Shown: positions 34,820-41,879 of the stretch, piece by piece
How positions within the stretch are numbered: the first letter of the stretch is position 1
Layout of the letters: each line of letters begins with the position of its first letter
From: Gemmatimonadaceae bacterium
GTDB taxonomy: Bacteria > Gemmatimonadota > Gemmatimonadetes > Gemmatimonadales > Gemmatimonadaceae
Assembly (NCBI GenBank): GCA_036496605.1
Contig: DASXKV010000018.1
Location: forward strand, 149,599 to 213,598
Direction of reading: 5' to 3'
Length of the DNA: 64,000 bases
Translations under genes and position numbers: made by a program
The notes under the pieces: model-generated
What the model saw: only the letters and a program-made list of their open reading frames with translations
What the model was told of the DNA's origin: nothing
Databases searched by the model: none

Positions 34820-34840
34820 AGTGGCTAGTGGCTAGTGGCG
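34820..34840. repeat. Single-arm AGTGGCT heptad array between permease and PadR genes
   Basis: Words AGTGGCT, AGTGGCT, AGTGGCG. The PadR stop codon lies inside the array and the permease GTG is two bases away. Confidence 0.6.
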
Positions 34841-35172
34841 GGTGCGTGCGCGACCTGGAGCACCTTGAAGACCGCGCGCGCATAACGAGCAAAAACGTCG
34901 GTCTGGCTGCGCAATTGCTTCCGGCCGACGGCCGTGAGCTCGTAGTACTTGGCCTTGCGGTTGTTCTCGGATACACCCCAGTCGCTCGCGAGGAGACCGC
35001 GTTTTTCCATACGGTGGAGCGCGGTGTAGAGCGCACCTTCCTCGATCTGGAGATCGTCGTCGGTGGTGTCGCTGATCCAGCGAGCAACCGCATACCCGTG
35101 CATCGGCCCCCAGGTGAGGGTTTTCAGGATGAGCAAGTCGAGGGTGCCCTGGAGGAGGTCGAGGTCGGCCAC
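34825..35172 (-). CDS. PadR-family transcriptional regulator
   Basis: 115 residues, GTG start at 35172 with AGGGG five bases upstream. VADLDLLQGTLDLLILKTL then GPMHGYAVARWI, EEGALYTALHRMEKRGL, KAKYYELTAVGRKQL is the PadR winged helix with its C-terminal dimerisation helix. In this context PadR proteins control the neighbouring permease; both are on one transcript. The effector is unknown. The start was set by the LLQGTLDLLIL N-terminus common to the family. Confidence 0.94.
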   Translation of the reverse strand: MADLDLLQGTLDLLILKTLTWGPMHGYAVARWISDTTDDDLQIEEGALYTALHRMEKRGLLASDWGVSENNRKAKYYELTAVGRKQLRSQTDVFARYARAVFKVLQVAHAPATSH

Positions 35173-35528
35173 GTTAACCCCTGAAGTGTTGAGGGGAACG
35201 ATGCGGACACGCACCTGCGGAGTCAAGTGCGGGGCGCGGCGAGAAGGGCGCGGCGAGAAGGGCGCGTCGAAGAGGGCGCGTCGAGAAGGGCGCGTCGAGA
35301 AGGGCGCGTCGAGAGGGGCGACAAACGACCGAGCTGTGAGCCTGCAGGGCCGAGATCTCAGCTGCCTGCTCGCAGCGCTTGGCTGGCGACTCGGTTGGTC
35401 AACGCTCTCATCGACGCGCTCTCATCGACGCGCTCTCATCGACGCGCTCTCATCGACGCGCTCTCTTCGGCGCGCCGTCTTCGACGCGCCGTCTTCGACG
35501 CGCCCATTCGACGCGCCTTTTTCGCGCC
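35173..35528. other. Intergenic region with no gene
   Basis: 356 bases between the PadR start and the CPBP stop. It is almost entirely occupied by the 14-bp-unit repeat described separately. Frames open across it (for example 35063-35581) read only low-complexity Arg/Ser/Ala sequence. Confidence 0.75.
35229..35528. repeat. 14-bp tandem unit hairpin element (double heptad)
   Basis: Left arm: units at 35229-35242, 35243-35256, 35257-35270, 35271-35284, 35285-35298, 35299-35312 and a degenerate 35313-35326, consensus GAAGGGCGCGTCGA. Right arm from 35404: four copies of GCTCTCATCGACGC, then GCTCTCTTCGGCGC, two of GCCGTCTTCGACGC and one shortened unit to about 35514. The arms are complementary in part (GGGCGCGTCGA against TCGACGCGCCC), with a 77-base spacer. 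Confidence 0.88.
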
Positions 35529-36254
35529 TTACGTGCCCGCCTCCGCCTCTTCCGACTTCAGCCGCCCGCGCGCGCTTATAGCCGCCGTGACGTCGTAGAC
35601 CGCGTGCACTCCCATCGCCACATATAACGTCCCCGTCGCCGCGACCACGGCTTGCATAACGAGGCCGATCGCGAAGACCCAGCCCATGCTCTTCGCGCCC
35701 TGCGGATAGTGCGCCACGGCAAACGCGGCCGCGCTGAGAAGAACAGCGACGATGAAACTCGCTGTCGCGGACGCGAGCAGGACGACGAGCACACCGCGGT
35801 ACGCGGTCTCCTCGGCGATCCCGGCGGCAAGGGAGACGACGAGCCAGAGCGCCCACTGTCGGGTCGTCTGCGGCAGCAGATGACGCATCCAGAGTGATCG
35901 CCGCTCGTCAGGCGTCCGAAGGTGCCACGACAAGGCCCCAACGCTGAGCAGCAACGTCAGAGCGCCGGCTGCGATAGCAATCGTCCCCAGCCTCAGTCCC
36001 GTCCACGACCAAAGCGCCATCCCTTCCGTCCGCGCGACGAAGAAGGCGAAAATGAAGAGCAGGAGCTGCACGAGAAGCGCTCGCGTCAGCAGATCCGAAC
36101 GGCGAGGAGCCGCGCGTCCCCGGCCTCCCGCGATGATCGATCTGCTGCGCACCGCGGCGATCGGCATGAACACAAGCACCACGAGCACGAAAACGGCCGA
36201 CTGCACGTCGAGCCGAAATGGCGTCAATGGCGGAAATCGAGAGCCGATGAACAT
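35529..36254 (-). CDS. CPBP-family intramembrane (CAAX-type) protease
   Basis: 241 residues with six to seven hydrophobic segments. The signature is the EETAYRGVL box (residues about 150-158, Glu-Glu-x-x-x-Arg) preceded by WLVVSLAAGIA, followed by AAAFAVAHYPQG with the conserved His, and VMGVHAVYD with the third conserved His. CPBP enzymes use two Glu, Arg and His inside the membrane. In bacteria they are linked with bacteriocin processing or sigma-factor release, but the substrate here is unknown. The stop abuts the heptad repeat. Confidence 0.88.
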   Translation of the reverse strand: MFIGSRFPPLTPFRLDVQSAVFVLVVLVFMPIAAVRSRSIIAGGRGRAAPRRSDLLTRALLVQLLLFIFAFFVARTEGMALWSWTGLRLGTIAIAAGALTLLLSVGALSWHLRTPDERRSLWMRHLLPQTTRQWALWLVVSLAAGIAEETAYRGVLVVLLASATASFIVAVLLSAAAFAVAHYPQGAKSMGWVFAIGLVMQAVVAATGTLYVAMGVHAVYDVTAAISARGRLKSEEAEAGT

Positions 36255-36350
36255 GGGCGATCTTGAGCGTTCCGGCCGTATGCGTCAGCTTGCCTATGTG
36301 CCACCGTACGACGCGCGGCTGAACTGGTCAAGCATCATTCATCTGGAATC

Positions 36351-37250
36351 GTGCCCGAGCTACCCGATATCACCGTTTACGTCGAGGCGCTGAATCGTCG
36401 CGTCTCGGGCGCGACGCTCGAGGACGTGCGGCTCAGGAGCCCATTCCTTCTTCGCAGCGTGGATCCCCCGATTTCGGCGGTAAAGGGAAAGATCGTCAGC
36501 GATGTCAGACGGCTCGGAAAGAGAATCGTGTTTGCGTTCCAAGACGAGCTCTATCTGGTGCTGCACCTCATGATCGCTGGGCGGCTGAAGTGGCGCGAAG
36601 CGGGGAAAAAAGCCTCCGGGAAGATCGACCTCGGGGCGTTCGACTTCTCCACCGGCACCTTGCTTCTCACCGAGGCAGGCAGCAAGCGACGTGCGTCACT
36701 TCATATCGCGCGCGGCACGGATGCGCTCGCCAATTTCGATCGCGGCGGTCTCGAGGTCCTCGGCGCAACCGTCGAGCAATTCGCCGAGCGCCTGACGAGC
36801 GAGAGCCATACGGTGAAGCGAGCGTTGACGGATCCGCGCCTGTTCAGTGGCATCGGCAACGCGTACTCCGACGAAATCCTGCATCGCGCGAAGATATCAC
36901 CAGTGAAATTGACGCGTCGTCTGAGTGGCGCAGAGACGGAGGCACTCTTCGACGCGACGCGGGCGACGCTGATCGAATGGACCGATCGCCTCCGCGAAGA
37001 AACGGGAGACGGATTTCCAGAGAAGGTCACGGCCTTTCGCGACGCGATGGCTGTGCACGGCCGCTACGGCGAACCGTGTCCAGTGTGCGGCTCGCCCGTG
37101 CAGCGGATTCGTTATGCGGACAACGAGACGAACTACTGTCCAACCTGTCAGACCGACGGGAAGCTGCTCGCGGATCGCGCGCTTTCGCGTTTGCTGAAAG
37201 CAGACTGGCCGCGATCCTTGGAAGAGCTGGAAGAGATCAAACAGCGATAG
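36351..37250 (+). CDS. Fpg/Nei-family DNA glycosylase/AP lyase
   Basis: 299 residues from GTG 36351. The processed N-terminus PELPDI with P2 and E3 is the catalytic feature of Fpg/Nei. The middle has [20 protein letters not shown] with the conserved Lys and the strand [21 protein letters not shown]. The H2TH-type segment [19 protein letters not shown] is present. The zinc finger is C243-P-V-C246 ... C263-P-T-C266, followed by Q-x-D. It removes oxidised bases such as formamidopyrimidine or 8-oxoguanine and cuts the abasic site. The 'TVYVEAL' start resembles the Nei-like subgroup, so I leave the symbol out. Confidence 0.93.
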   Translation: MPELPDITVYVEALNRRVSGATLEDVRLRSPFLLRSVDPPISAVKGKIVSDVRRLGKRIVFAFQDELYLVLHLMIAGRLKWREAGKKASGKIDLGAFDFSTGTLLLTEAGSKRRASLHIARGTDALANFDRGGLEVLGATVEQFAERLTSESHTVKRALTDPRLFSGIGNAYSDEILHRAKISPVKLTRRLSGAETEALFDATRATLIEWTDRLREETGDGFPEKVTAFRDAMAVHGRYGEPCPVCGSPVQRIRYADNETNYCPTCQTDGKLLADRALSRLLKADWPRSLEELEEIKQR

Positions 37251-37256
37251 GCTGCT

Positions 37257-37284
37257 TGTCATCCTTCGCTTCGCTTCGGATGAC
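37257..37284. terminator. TGTCATCC...GGATGACA palindrome after the glycosylase gene
   Basis: Eight-bp perfect arms around a TTCGCTTCGCTTC loop, between the convergent glycosylase and PhzF genes. The same words (TGTCATCC, AAGCGAAGG) build the larger repeat at 56.65-56.87 kb, so it is a REP-like unit that can also terminate transcription. Confidence 0.65.
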
Positions 37285-37287
37285 AGC

Positions 37288-38211
37288 TCAGCCTCTCTCT
37301 GGCGCGAGTTGCATTCGCCCTTCACAGACTACCACAGAAGTGCCTCCGCACCGGACAGCCGTGATCTTGCCGGCTTTCTTGTCCACCTCCACTTCGAGAA
37401 TGCTCGGTCGGCCCATCTCGAACCCCTGCTCGATGACCCAGCGCAGGGTGCCGTCGAAGCGTGGATCTCTCGCGGCGAGATAGCCGCCGAGTCCGACGGC
37501 GGCGCTTCCGGTAGCTGGATCCTCCGGGACGCCGACGAGAGGAGCGAACATACGGGCGCGCACGTCAGACGTTGGGCGCTCAGCCTCGAGGGCGAAGACC
37601 ATCACCTTGTCCGTCACATAGCCGCGTAGCGTCTCCTCGAAGAGATCCGGCTTGACGCGAGCACACGCGACGGCGCGTTTATCGCGCAGCGGAACGAAGA
37701 GAAATGGCGTACCACAGGAGATGGCCTCGCCGGGCATATCGCTTCCGACGAGGTCATCCGTCGTCAGGGAGAGCATCGCGGCAAGGCGCTCGGGACGCGG
37801 CGGCGGGGTAAGCACTTCGGGCAGCTTTGCTACGGTGAGCTGCGCGAACGTCGGCTTGCCGTCCGTCGCACGAATCGTCACCGGCACTGGCCCGACGCCC
37901 TCCTCGAGGACGATGTGCGTCTCGTCACCGGTGAGCTCGACCGCGCCGATGGTCGCGAGGACATGCGCGGTGCCGATCGTCGGGTGGCCCGCAAACGCCA
38001 GCTCGCTGCCAGGGGTAAAGATGCGTACGCGGCAGGTATGCTTCGGATCGGTAGGCGGAAGCACGAAAGTCGTTTCGGAGTAGTTGAACTCTCGTGCGAT
38101 GCGTGGCATAAGCTCAGGAGCAATCCCCGACGCGTCGGGAAAGACGGCGAGCTGGTTTCCGCCGAAGACGTGGTCGGTGAAAACGTCGGTGGTGAGATAG
38201 CGGGGGTGCAT
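37288..38211 (-). CDS. PhzF-family isomerase/epimerase-like protein
   Basis: 307 residues from ATG 38211; the frame reaches 38361 but through a heptad element. Motifs: DVFTDHVFGGNQLAVFPD, REFNYSETTFVLPP (catalytic Glu), FTPGSELAFAGHPTIGTAHVL and late PATGSAAVGLGGYLA, all classic for PhzF/diaminopimelate epimerase-fold proteins. PhzF isomerises dihydro-hydroxyanthranilate in phenazine synthesis, but most members outside that pathway have unknown substrates and no phz gene is nearby. The start codon lies next to a GGGGC-type heptad array and has no Shine-Dalgarno. Confidence 0.93.
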   Translation of the reverse strand: MHPRYLTTDVFTDHVFGGNQLAVFPDASGIAPELMPRIAREFNYSETTFVLPPTDPKHTCRVRIFTPGSELAFAGHPTIGTAHVLATIGAVELTGDETHIVLEEGVGPVPVTIRATDGKPTFAQLTVAKLPEVLTPPPRPERLAAMLSLTTDDLVGSDMPGEAISCGTPFLFVPLRDKRAVACARVKPDLFEETLRGYVTDKVMVFALEAERPTSDVRARMFAPLVGVPEDPATGSAAVGLGGYLAARDPRFDGTLRWVIEQGFEMGRPSILEVEVDKKAGKITAVRCGGTSVVVCEGRMQLAPERG

Positions 38212-38220
38212 GGACCGGAT

Positions 38221-38304
38221 GAGGGGCTGGGGTTTAAGGGCCAGGGGTTCGAGTGCGAGAGGAGACTCATTCATCTCGCCCCTATGCCCCCAAGCCCCTA
38301 ACCT
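38221..38304. repeat. GGGGCTGG-type heptad hairpin upstream of the PhzF gene
   Basis: Words GAGGGGC, TGGGGTT, TAAGGGC, CAGGGGT (38221-38248), then spacer words, then CGCCCCT, ATGCCCC, CAAGCCC, CTAACCT (38277-38304). The arms are complementary with mismatches. Translating it gives the odd LALEPLALKPQPL leader in the long PhzF frame. Confidence 0.75.
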
Positions 38305-38421
38305 AAAGTCCAATGGCTTTGTGCCCGTAAGCTTTTGGTCATTTCTCGCTTCGCGCGACAACGTTGATCGCGCGCGGCGATTACCAATTCGATTGACGCA
38401 TACCAGCTAGCAAAGCAGCAC

Positions 38422-40818
38422 ATGGCGAATTGGCTCGAGTCGCTTTTCGCGTTTCTGTTCAAGTACCGGCCGGCGGTCTTCGAGAAGGGAGATTTCGCGT
38501 TCGGATCTCCCACTTCGGTGATCGTGCTGCTGATCGCCGGCGCACTCATTGGCGTTCCCGCGATCCTGACCTACGCCGCAGTTCGCGGGAAGAGCACTCG
38601 TCGCGATCGATTGATACTGGGGGCGCTCCGCGGGACGGCGATCCTCCTTCTCGTCTTTTGCTTGTTCCGGCCGATGTTGCTGCTCTCGGCTGCGGTGCCG
38701 CAGCGAAATTACGTCGGTGTGCTGATCGACGATTCGCGCAGCATGCAGATCGCCGACGTGGATGCCGGCGACGCGCGGCCGCAGACGCGGGCGGACGTCG
38801 TGCGACACCTCGTCGCCGGCCCTGACAGTTCGATTCGCAAGGCGCTCGGCGACCGCTTTCTTGTGCGCTACTTCCGGTTCTCGTCAGGCACGCAGCGGAT
38901 CGCGAGCGCCGACGACGTGAGCTTCACGGGGACGAGCACGCGGCTGGGTGACGCGATCGAGCACGCGCGCCAGGAGCTCGAGGCCGTGCCGCTGTCGGGG
39001 TTGGTGCTGTTCACCGATGGCGCCGACAACGCCAGGATGCCTCTCGGGGAAGAGCTCCTGTCGTTGCGGGCGCGATCGGTGCCGGTGTTCACCGTGGGCA
39101 TTGGCCGCGACCGGTTCGACAAGGACATCGAGATACGGCGCGTCGAGACGGCGCGCACGGCGCTCAAGGGCAGTGCGCTCGTCGCCGATGTGCTTGTTAG
39201 GCAGCGCGGCTACGGCGGACAGAACGTCGCGCTCGTGGTCGAGGATGACGGGCGCGTGATCGCGTCACAGGATGTTACTCTGCCGGCCGACGGCGACCTG
39301 GCGCCGGTGCGTGTCCACGTCGCGTTGAATGATGCTGGCCCGCGGACGCTGACGTTTCGCATTGCGCCGCAGCCCGGCGAGCAGGTGACGCAGAACAACG
39401 CGCAGCAAGCGCTCGTCGTCGTCCGCGACCGGCGCGAGAAAATTCTTTACGTCGAGGGCGAGCCGCGCTACGAAATGATGTTCGTTCGGCGAGCCGTCGC
39501 GAGCGATTCGAATTTGCAACTCGTGACGTTGCAACGCACGGCGGAGAACAAATTCCTGCGTCTCGACGTCGACAACGGCGAAGAGCTCGCTGGCGGCTTC
39601 CCCAAAACTCGGGAGGAGCTCTTCAAGTATCGCGGCATCGTACTCGGTAGTGTCGACGCGAGCTTCTTTACGCGCGATCAATTGCAGATGCTCGCCGATT
39701 TTGTCGGCGTTCGCGGTGGAGGCTTGCTGTTGTTAGGCGGCCGGCACGCCTTCGGTGAGGGTGGTTACGCCGATACGCCGCTTGCCCCCGTGATGCCGGT
39801 CGTGATCGGCGGCGAAGCCGTGCCGGACTCGCTCACATTTCTCGCTGACATCAAAGCCGAGCTGACGCCGGCAGGCGCTGCGAGCGCCGCGACGCAAGTC
39901 GCATCGACCGACGACAAGAACAGCGAGCGGTGGAAAACGCTGCCGACACTGACGAGCGTGAACGCCATCCGCGGCATCAAGCCGGGCGCCGTTGTGCTGG
40001 TCAATGGCGTCGTGCCCGACGGCCAACGCGCCGATGGACCGGAGGGTCACGTCAGGCACTACGAGCAGCCGGTCCTTGCGTATCAGCGATACGGCAAAGG
40101 GCTCGCGATCGCGCTGCCCGTTCAGGACACGTACTTGTGGCGGATGGAATCGGATGTCGACGATCCGACTTTCGTGACTTTCTGGCGGCAACTGCTCCGC
40201 TGGCTCACGAGCGATGTTCCCAACAGGATCACGGTGACATCGCAAAGCGACGTCGCCGGCTTGCGCGAGCCGATCTCCCTGACGGCGGAGGTAGCAGATA
40301 GCGGCTTCGTGATGCGCAACGACGCACACGTCGTCGCACATCTCACCGCGCCGTCCGGTGCGACGCGCGACATACCGATGGAGTGGGCGGTCGATCGCGA
40401 TGGTGAATACCGCGCGACGTTCACGCCTGAGGAGGCGGGCAACTATCAGATCGTCGCCGACGCCGGTACGCCGAGCACGGCACAGGCAGCGGCTGGCGGA
40501 CGCACCGCGTCGGATACGTCGCGCGATCGGATGAGCGATCCGACGTACGTGCGCGTGAATGCTGCCGCGGAATCATCGCGGGAATTCGTCGACGCCGAAA
40601 TGCGGACGTCGCTGTTGCAACGTATCTCCCGCGAGACCGGTGGCAAGTTCTACACGCCGGCGACGGTGAGCTCGCTGCCGGAAGACATCGCGTTGAGCAA
40701 GCGCGGCGTCACCGTCGTGAATCAGATGGATCTGTGGGACATGCCCTTCATCTTCGTCATGCTCATCGGTCTGGTGTGCGCCGAATGGGCCTATCGGAAG
40801 AAGAGAGGGCTGGTATGA
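38422..40818 (+). CDS. VWA-type membrane protein with glutamine-amidotransferase-like domain (operon gene 1)
   Basis: 798 residues with membrane helices at about 30-52, 65-85 and near the C-terminus (about 770-790). Between them, GVLIDDSRSMQIADVD with DxSxS starts a von Willebrand A domain (residues about 98-240, FTDGADNARMP is the later MIDAS part). A beta-rich middle is followed by a domain typical of glutamine-amidotransferase-like proteins (KILYVEGEPRYEMMFVRRA, FVGVRGGGLLLLGG, AYQRYGKGLAIALPVQDTYLW). Such proteins sit in the inner membrane with the sensor domain outside the cytoplasm. The stop overlaps the next start (ATGA). First gene of an eight-gene operon. Confidence 0.88.
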   Translation: MANWLESLFAFLFKYRPAVFEKGDFAFGSPTSVIVLLIAGALIGVPAILTYAAVRGKSTRRDRLILGALRGTAILLLVFCLFRPMLLLSAAVPQRNYVGVLIDDSRSMQIADVDAGDARPQTRADVVRHLVAGPDSSIRKALGDRFLVRYFRFSSGTQRIASADDVSFTGTSTRLGDAIEHARQELEAVPLSGLVLFTDGADNARMPLGEELLSLRARSVPVFTVGIGRDRFDKDIEIRRVETARTALKGSALVADVLVRQRGYGGQNVALVVEDDGRVIASQDVTLPADGDLAPVRVHVALNDAGPRTLTFRIAPQPGEQVTQNNAQQALVVVRDRREKILYVEGEPRYEMMFVRRAVASDSNLQLVTLQRTAENKFLRLDVDNGEELAGGFPKTREELFKYRGIVLGSVDASFFTRDQLQMLADFVGVRGGGLLLLGGRHAFGEGGYADTPLAPVMPVVIGGEAVPDSLTFLADIKAELTPAGAASAATQVASTDDKNSERWKTLPTLTSVNAIRGIKPGAVVLVNGVVPDGQRADGPEGHVRHYEQPVLAYQRYGKGLAIALPVQDTYLWRMESDVDDPTFVTFWRQLLRWLTSDVPNRITVTSQSDVAGLREPISLTAEVADSGFVMRNDAHVVAHLTAPSGATRDIPMEWAVDRDGEYRATFTPEEAGNYQIVADAGTPSTAQAAAGGRTASDTSRDRMSDPTYVRVNAAAESSREFVDAEMRTSLLQRISRETGGKFYTPATVSSLPEDIALSKRGVTVVNQMDLWDMPFIFVMLIGLVCAEWAYRKKRGLV

Positions 40819-41879
40819 GAGCGCGGAGGGTGGTGGGGAGAGCGCGGAGGGCGGTGGGCAGAGCGCGAAAGGTGATTCTTGCGTTCCTGTCCCTCTGCAC
40901 TCTACCCGCGACCCTCTGCATTCTACCCTCTACGCTCTACGCTCAACGTACGCATCTTCTCATCGTCTCCGGTCTGGGCGGCGAGCCGCAGTACAGTGAG
41001 CAATTTCGCAACTGGGGGCTCGCGCTCTCCGACGTCGCGCACAAGCGCTATGGAGTGCCGGATTCGGAGGTCGTGTACTTCGCGGAAGACGGCGCGAAGG
41101 ATCCACGGATCTCGGGCGTGTCGACGAAAGTGAATATCGAAACGACGCTCTCGCGATTCGCGAGAATCGCGGCGCCGGGCGACGAAATCGTGATCGTGCT
41201 CATCGGGCATGGCAGTGGCTCGCAGGAGGATTCGAAGATCAGCCTGCCGGGGCCGGACATGAGCGCACGCGACTTCGCGAAGGATCTTGCAGCGTTCAAG
41301 ACGCAGCAGGTGGGCTTCGTCGATCTCACGAGTGCGAGCGGCGACATGCTGCCACTGCTCTCGGCGCCGAACCGTGTCGTCATCACCGCGACCAAGAGCA
41401 GCTTCGAGCGCAACGAATCCGTGTTCGTGAAGTATTTCGTGGCCGCGCTCACCGGCGACGGAGCCGATGTCGACAAGGACGGGCGTGTGTCGCTGCTCGA
41501 GGCGTATCGTTATGCGGTGACGGAGACGAAGCGATACTACGAGGATCAGGGTCGCTTGCAGACCGAGCACGCGCAGATCGACGACGATGGCGACAAGAAG
41601 GGAACTGCCGAGCCGGACCTGCGCGTCGCGAGCGGCGATGGGGTGCTGGCGCGACGCATCTTTCTCGGCGGCGGCGTGTACGCGTCCATGGCCAGTGCGA
41701 ACGATCCGCGACTCGCGGGGCTGTACAAGGAGCGGTTCGCGCTCGAGGGCCGCATCGACGAATTGAAGAAGCGCAAAGTATCGATGACTGCCGATGCCTA
41801 TGATGACGCGCTCGAAAACCTGCTGGTGGAGTTGGCGATGAAGTCCAAGGAGATCCGGACGATGGAGGGACGGTCGTGA
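40815..41879 (+). CDS. Exported legumain/caspase-like C13-type protein with Cys-to-Ser change (operon gene 2)
   Basis: 354 residues, ATG overlapping the previous stop. The signal peptide (about 1-43) is encoded by heptad repeats: basic RARRVVG/RARRAVG/RARK then LCTLPATLCILPSTLYAQ. The domain then matches C13 legumain-like folds: THLLIVSGLGG, VYFAEDGAKD, DEIVIVLIGHGSGS (His132) and VGFVDLTSASGDM followed by VVITATKSS. Where the catalytic Cys of the C13 motif (ACxSG) should be there is Ser173, so a standard cysteine protease is unlikely. A DVDKDGRVSLLEA loop resembles a calcium-binding EF-hand. It may act as a scaffold or pseudoenzyme in the operon's complex. Confidence 0.8.
   Translation: MRARRVVGRARRAVGRARKVILAFLSLCTLPATLCILPSTLYAQRTHLLIVSGLGGEPQYSEQFRNWGLALSDVAHKRYGVPDSEVVYFAEDGAKDPRISGVSTKVNIETTLSRFARIAAPGDEIVIVLIGHGSGSQEDSKISLPGPDMSARDFAKDLAAFKTQQVGFVDLTSASGDMLPLLSAPNRVVITATKSSFERNESVFVKYFVAALTGDGADVDKDGRVSLLEAYRYAVTETKRYYEDQGRLQTEHAQIDDDGDKKGTAEPDLRVASGDGVLARRIFLGGGVYASMASANDPRLAGLYKERFALEGRIDELKKRKVSMTADAYDDALENLLVELAMKSKEIRTMEGRS
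40818..40953. repeat. Heptad hairpin that encodes a signal peptide
   Basis: Left arm with 21-bp period (three heptads: GAGCGCG, GAGGGTG/GAGGGCG, GTGGGGA/GTGGGCA, then GAGCGCG), right arm from about 40898 in words CCCTCTG, CACTCTA, CCCGCGA, CCCTCTG, CATTCTA, CCCTCTA, CGCTCTA, CGCTCAA. The whole array is inside the reading frame. Confidence 0.85.

Noticed and set aside
35229..35528. CRISPR array suggested by regular repeats
   Set aside because: The units are directly tandem with no unique spacers, the unit is 14 bp, and no cas genes are present.
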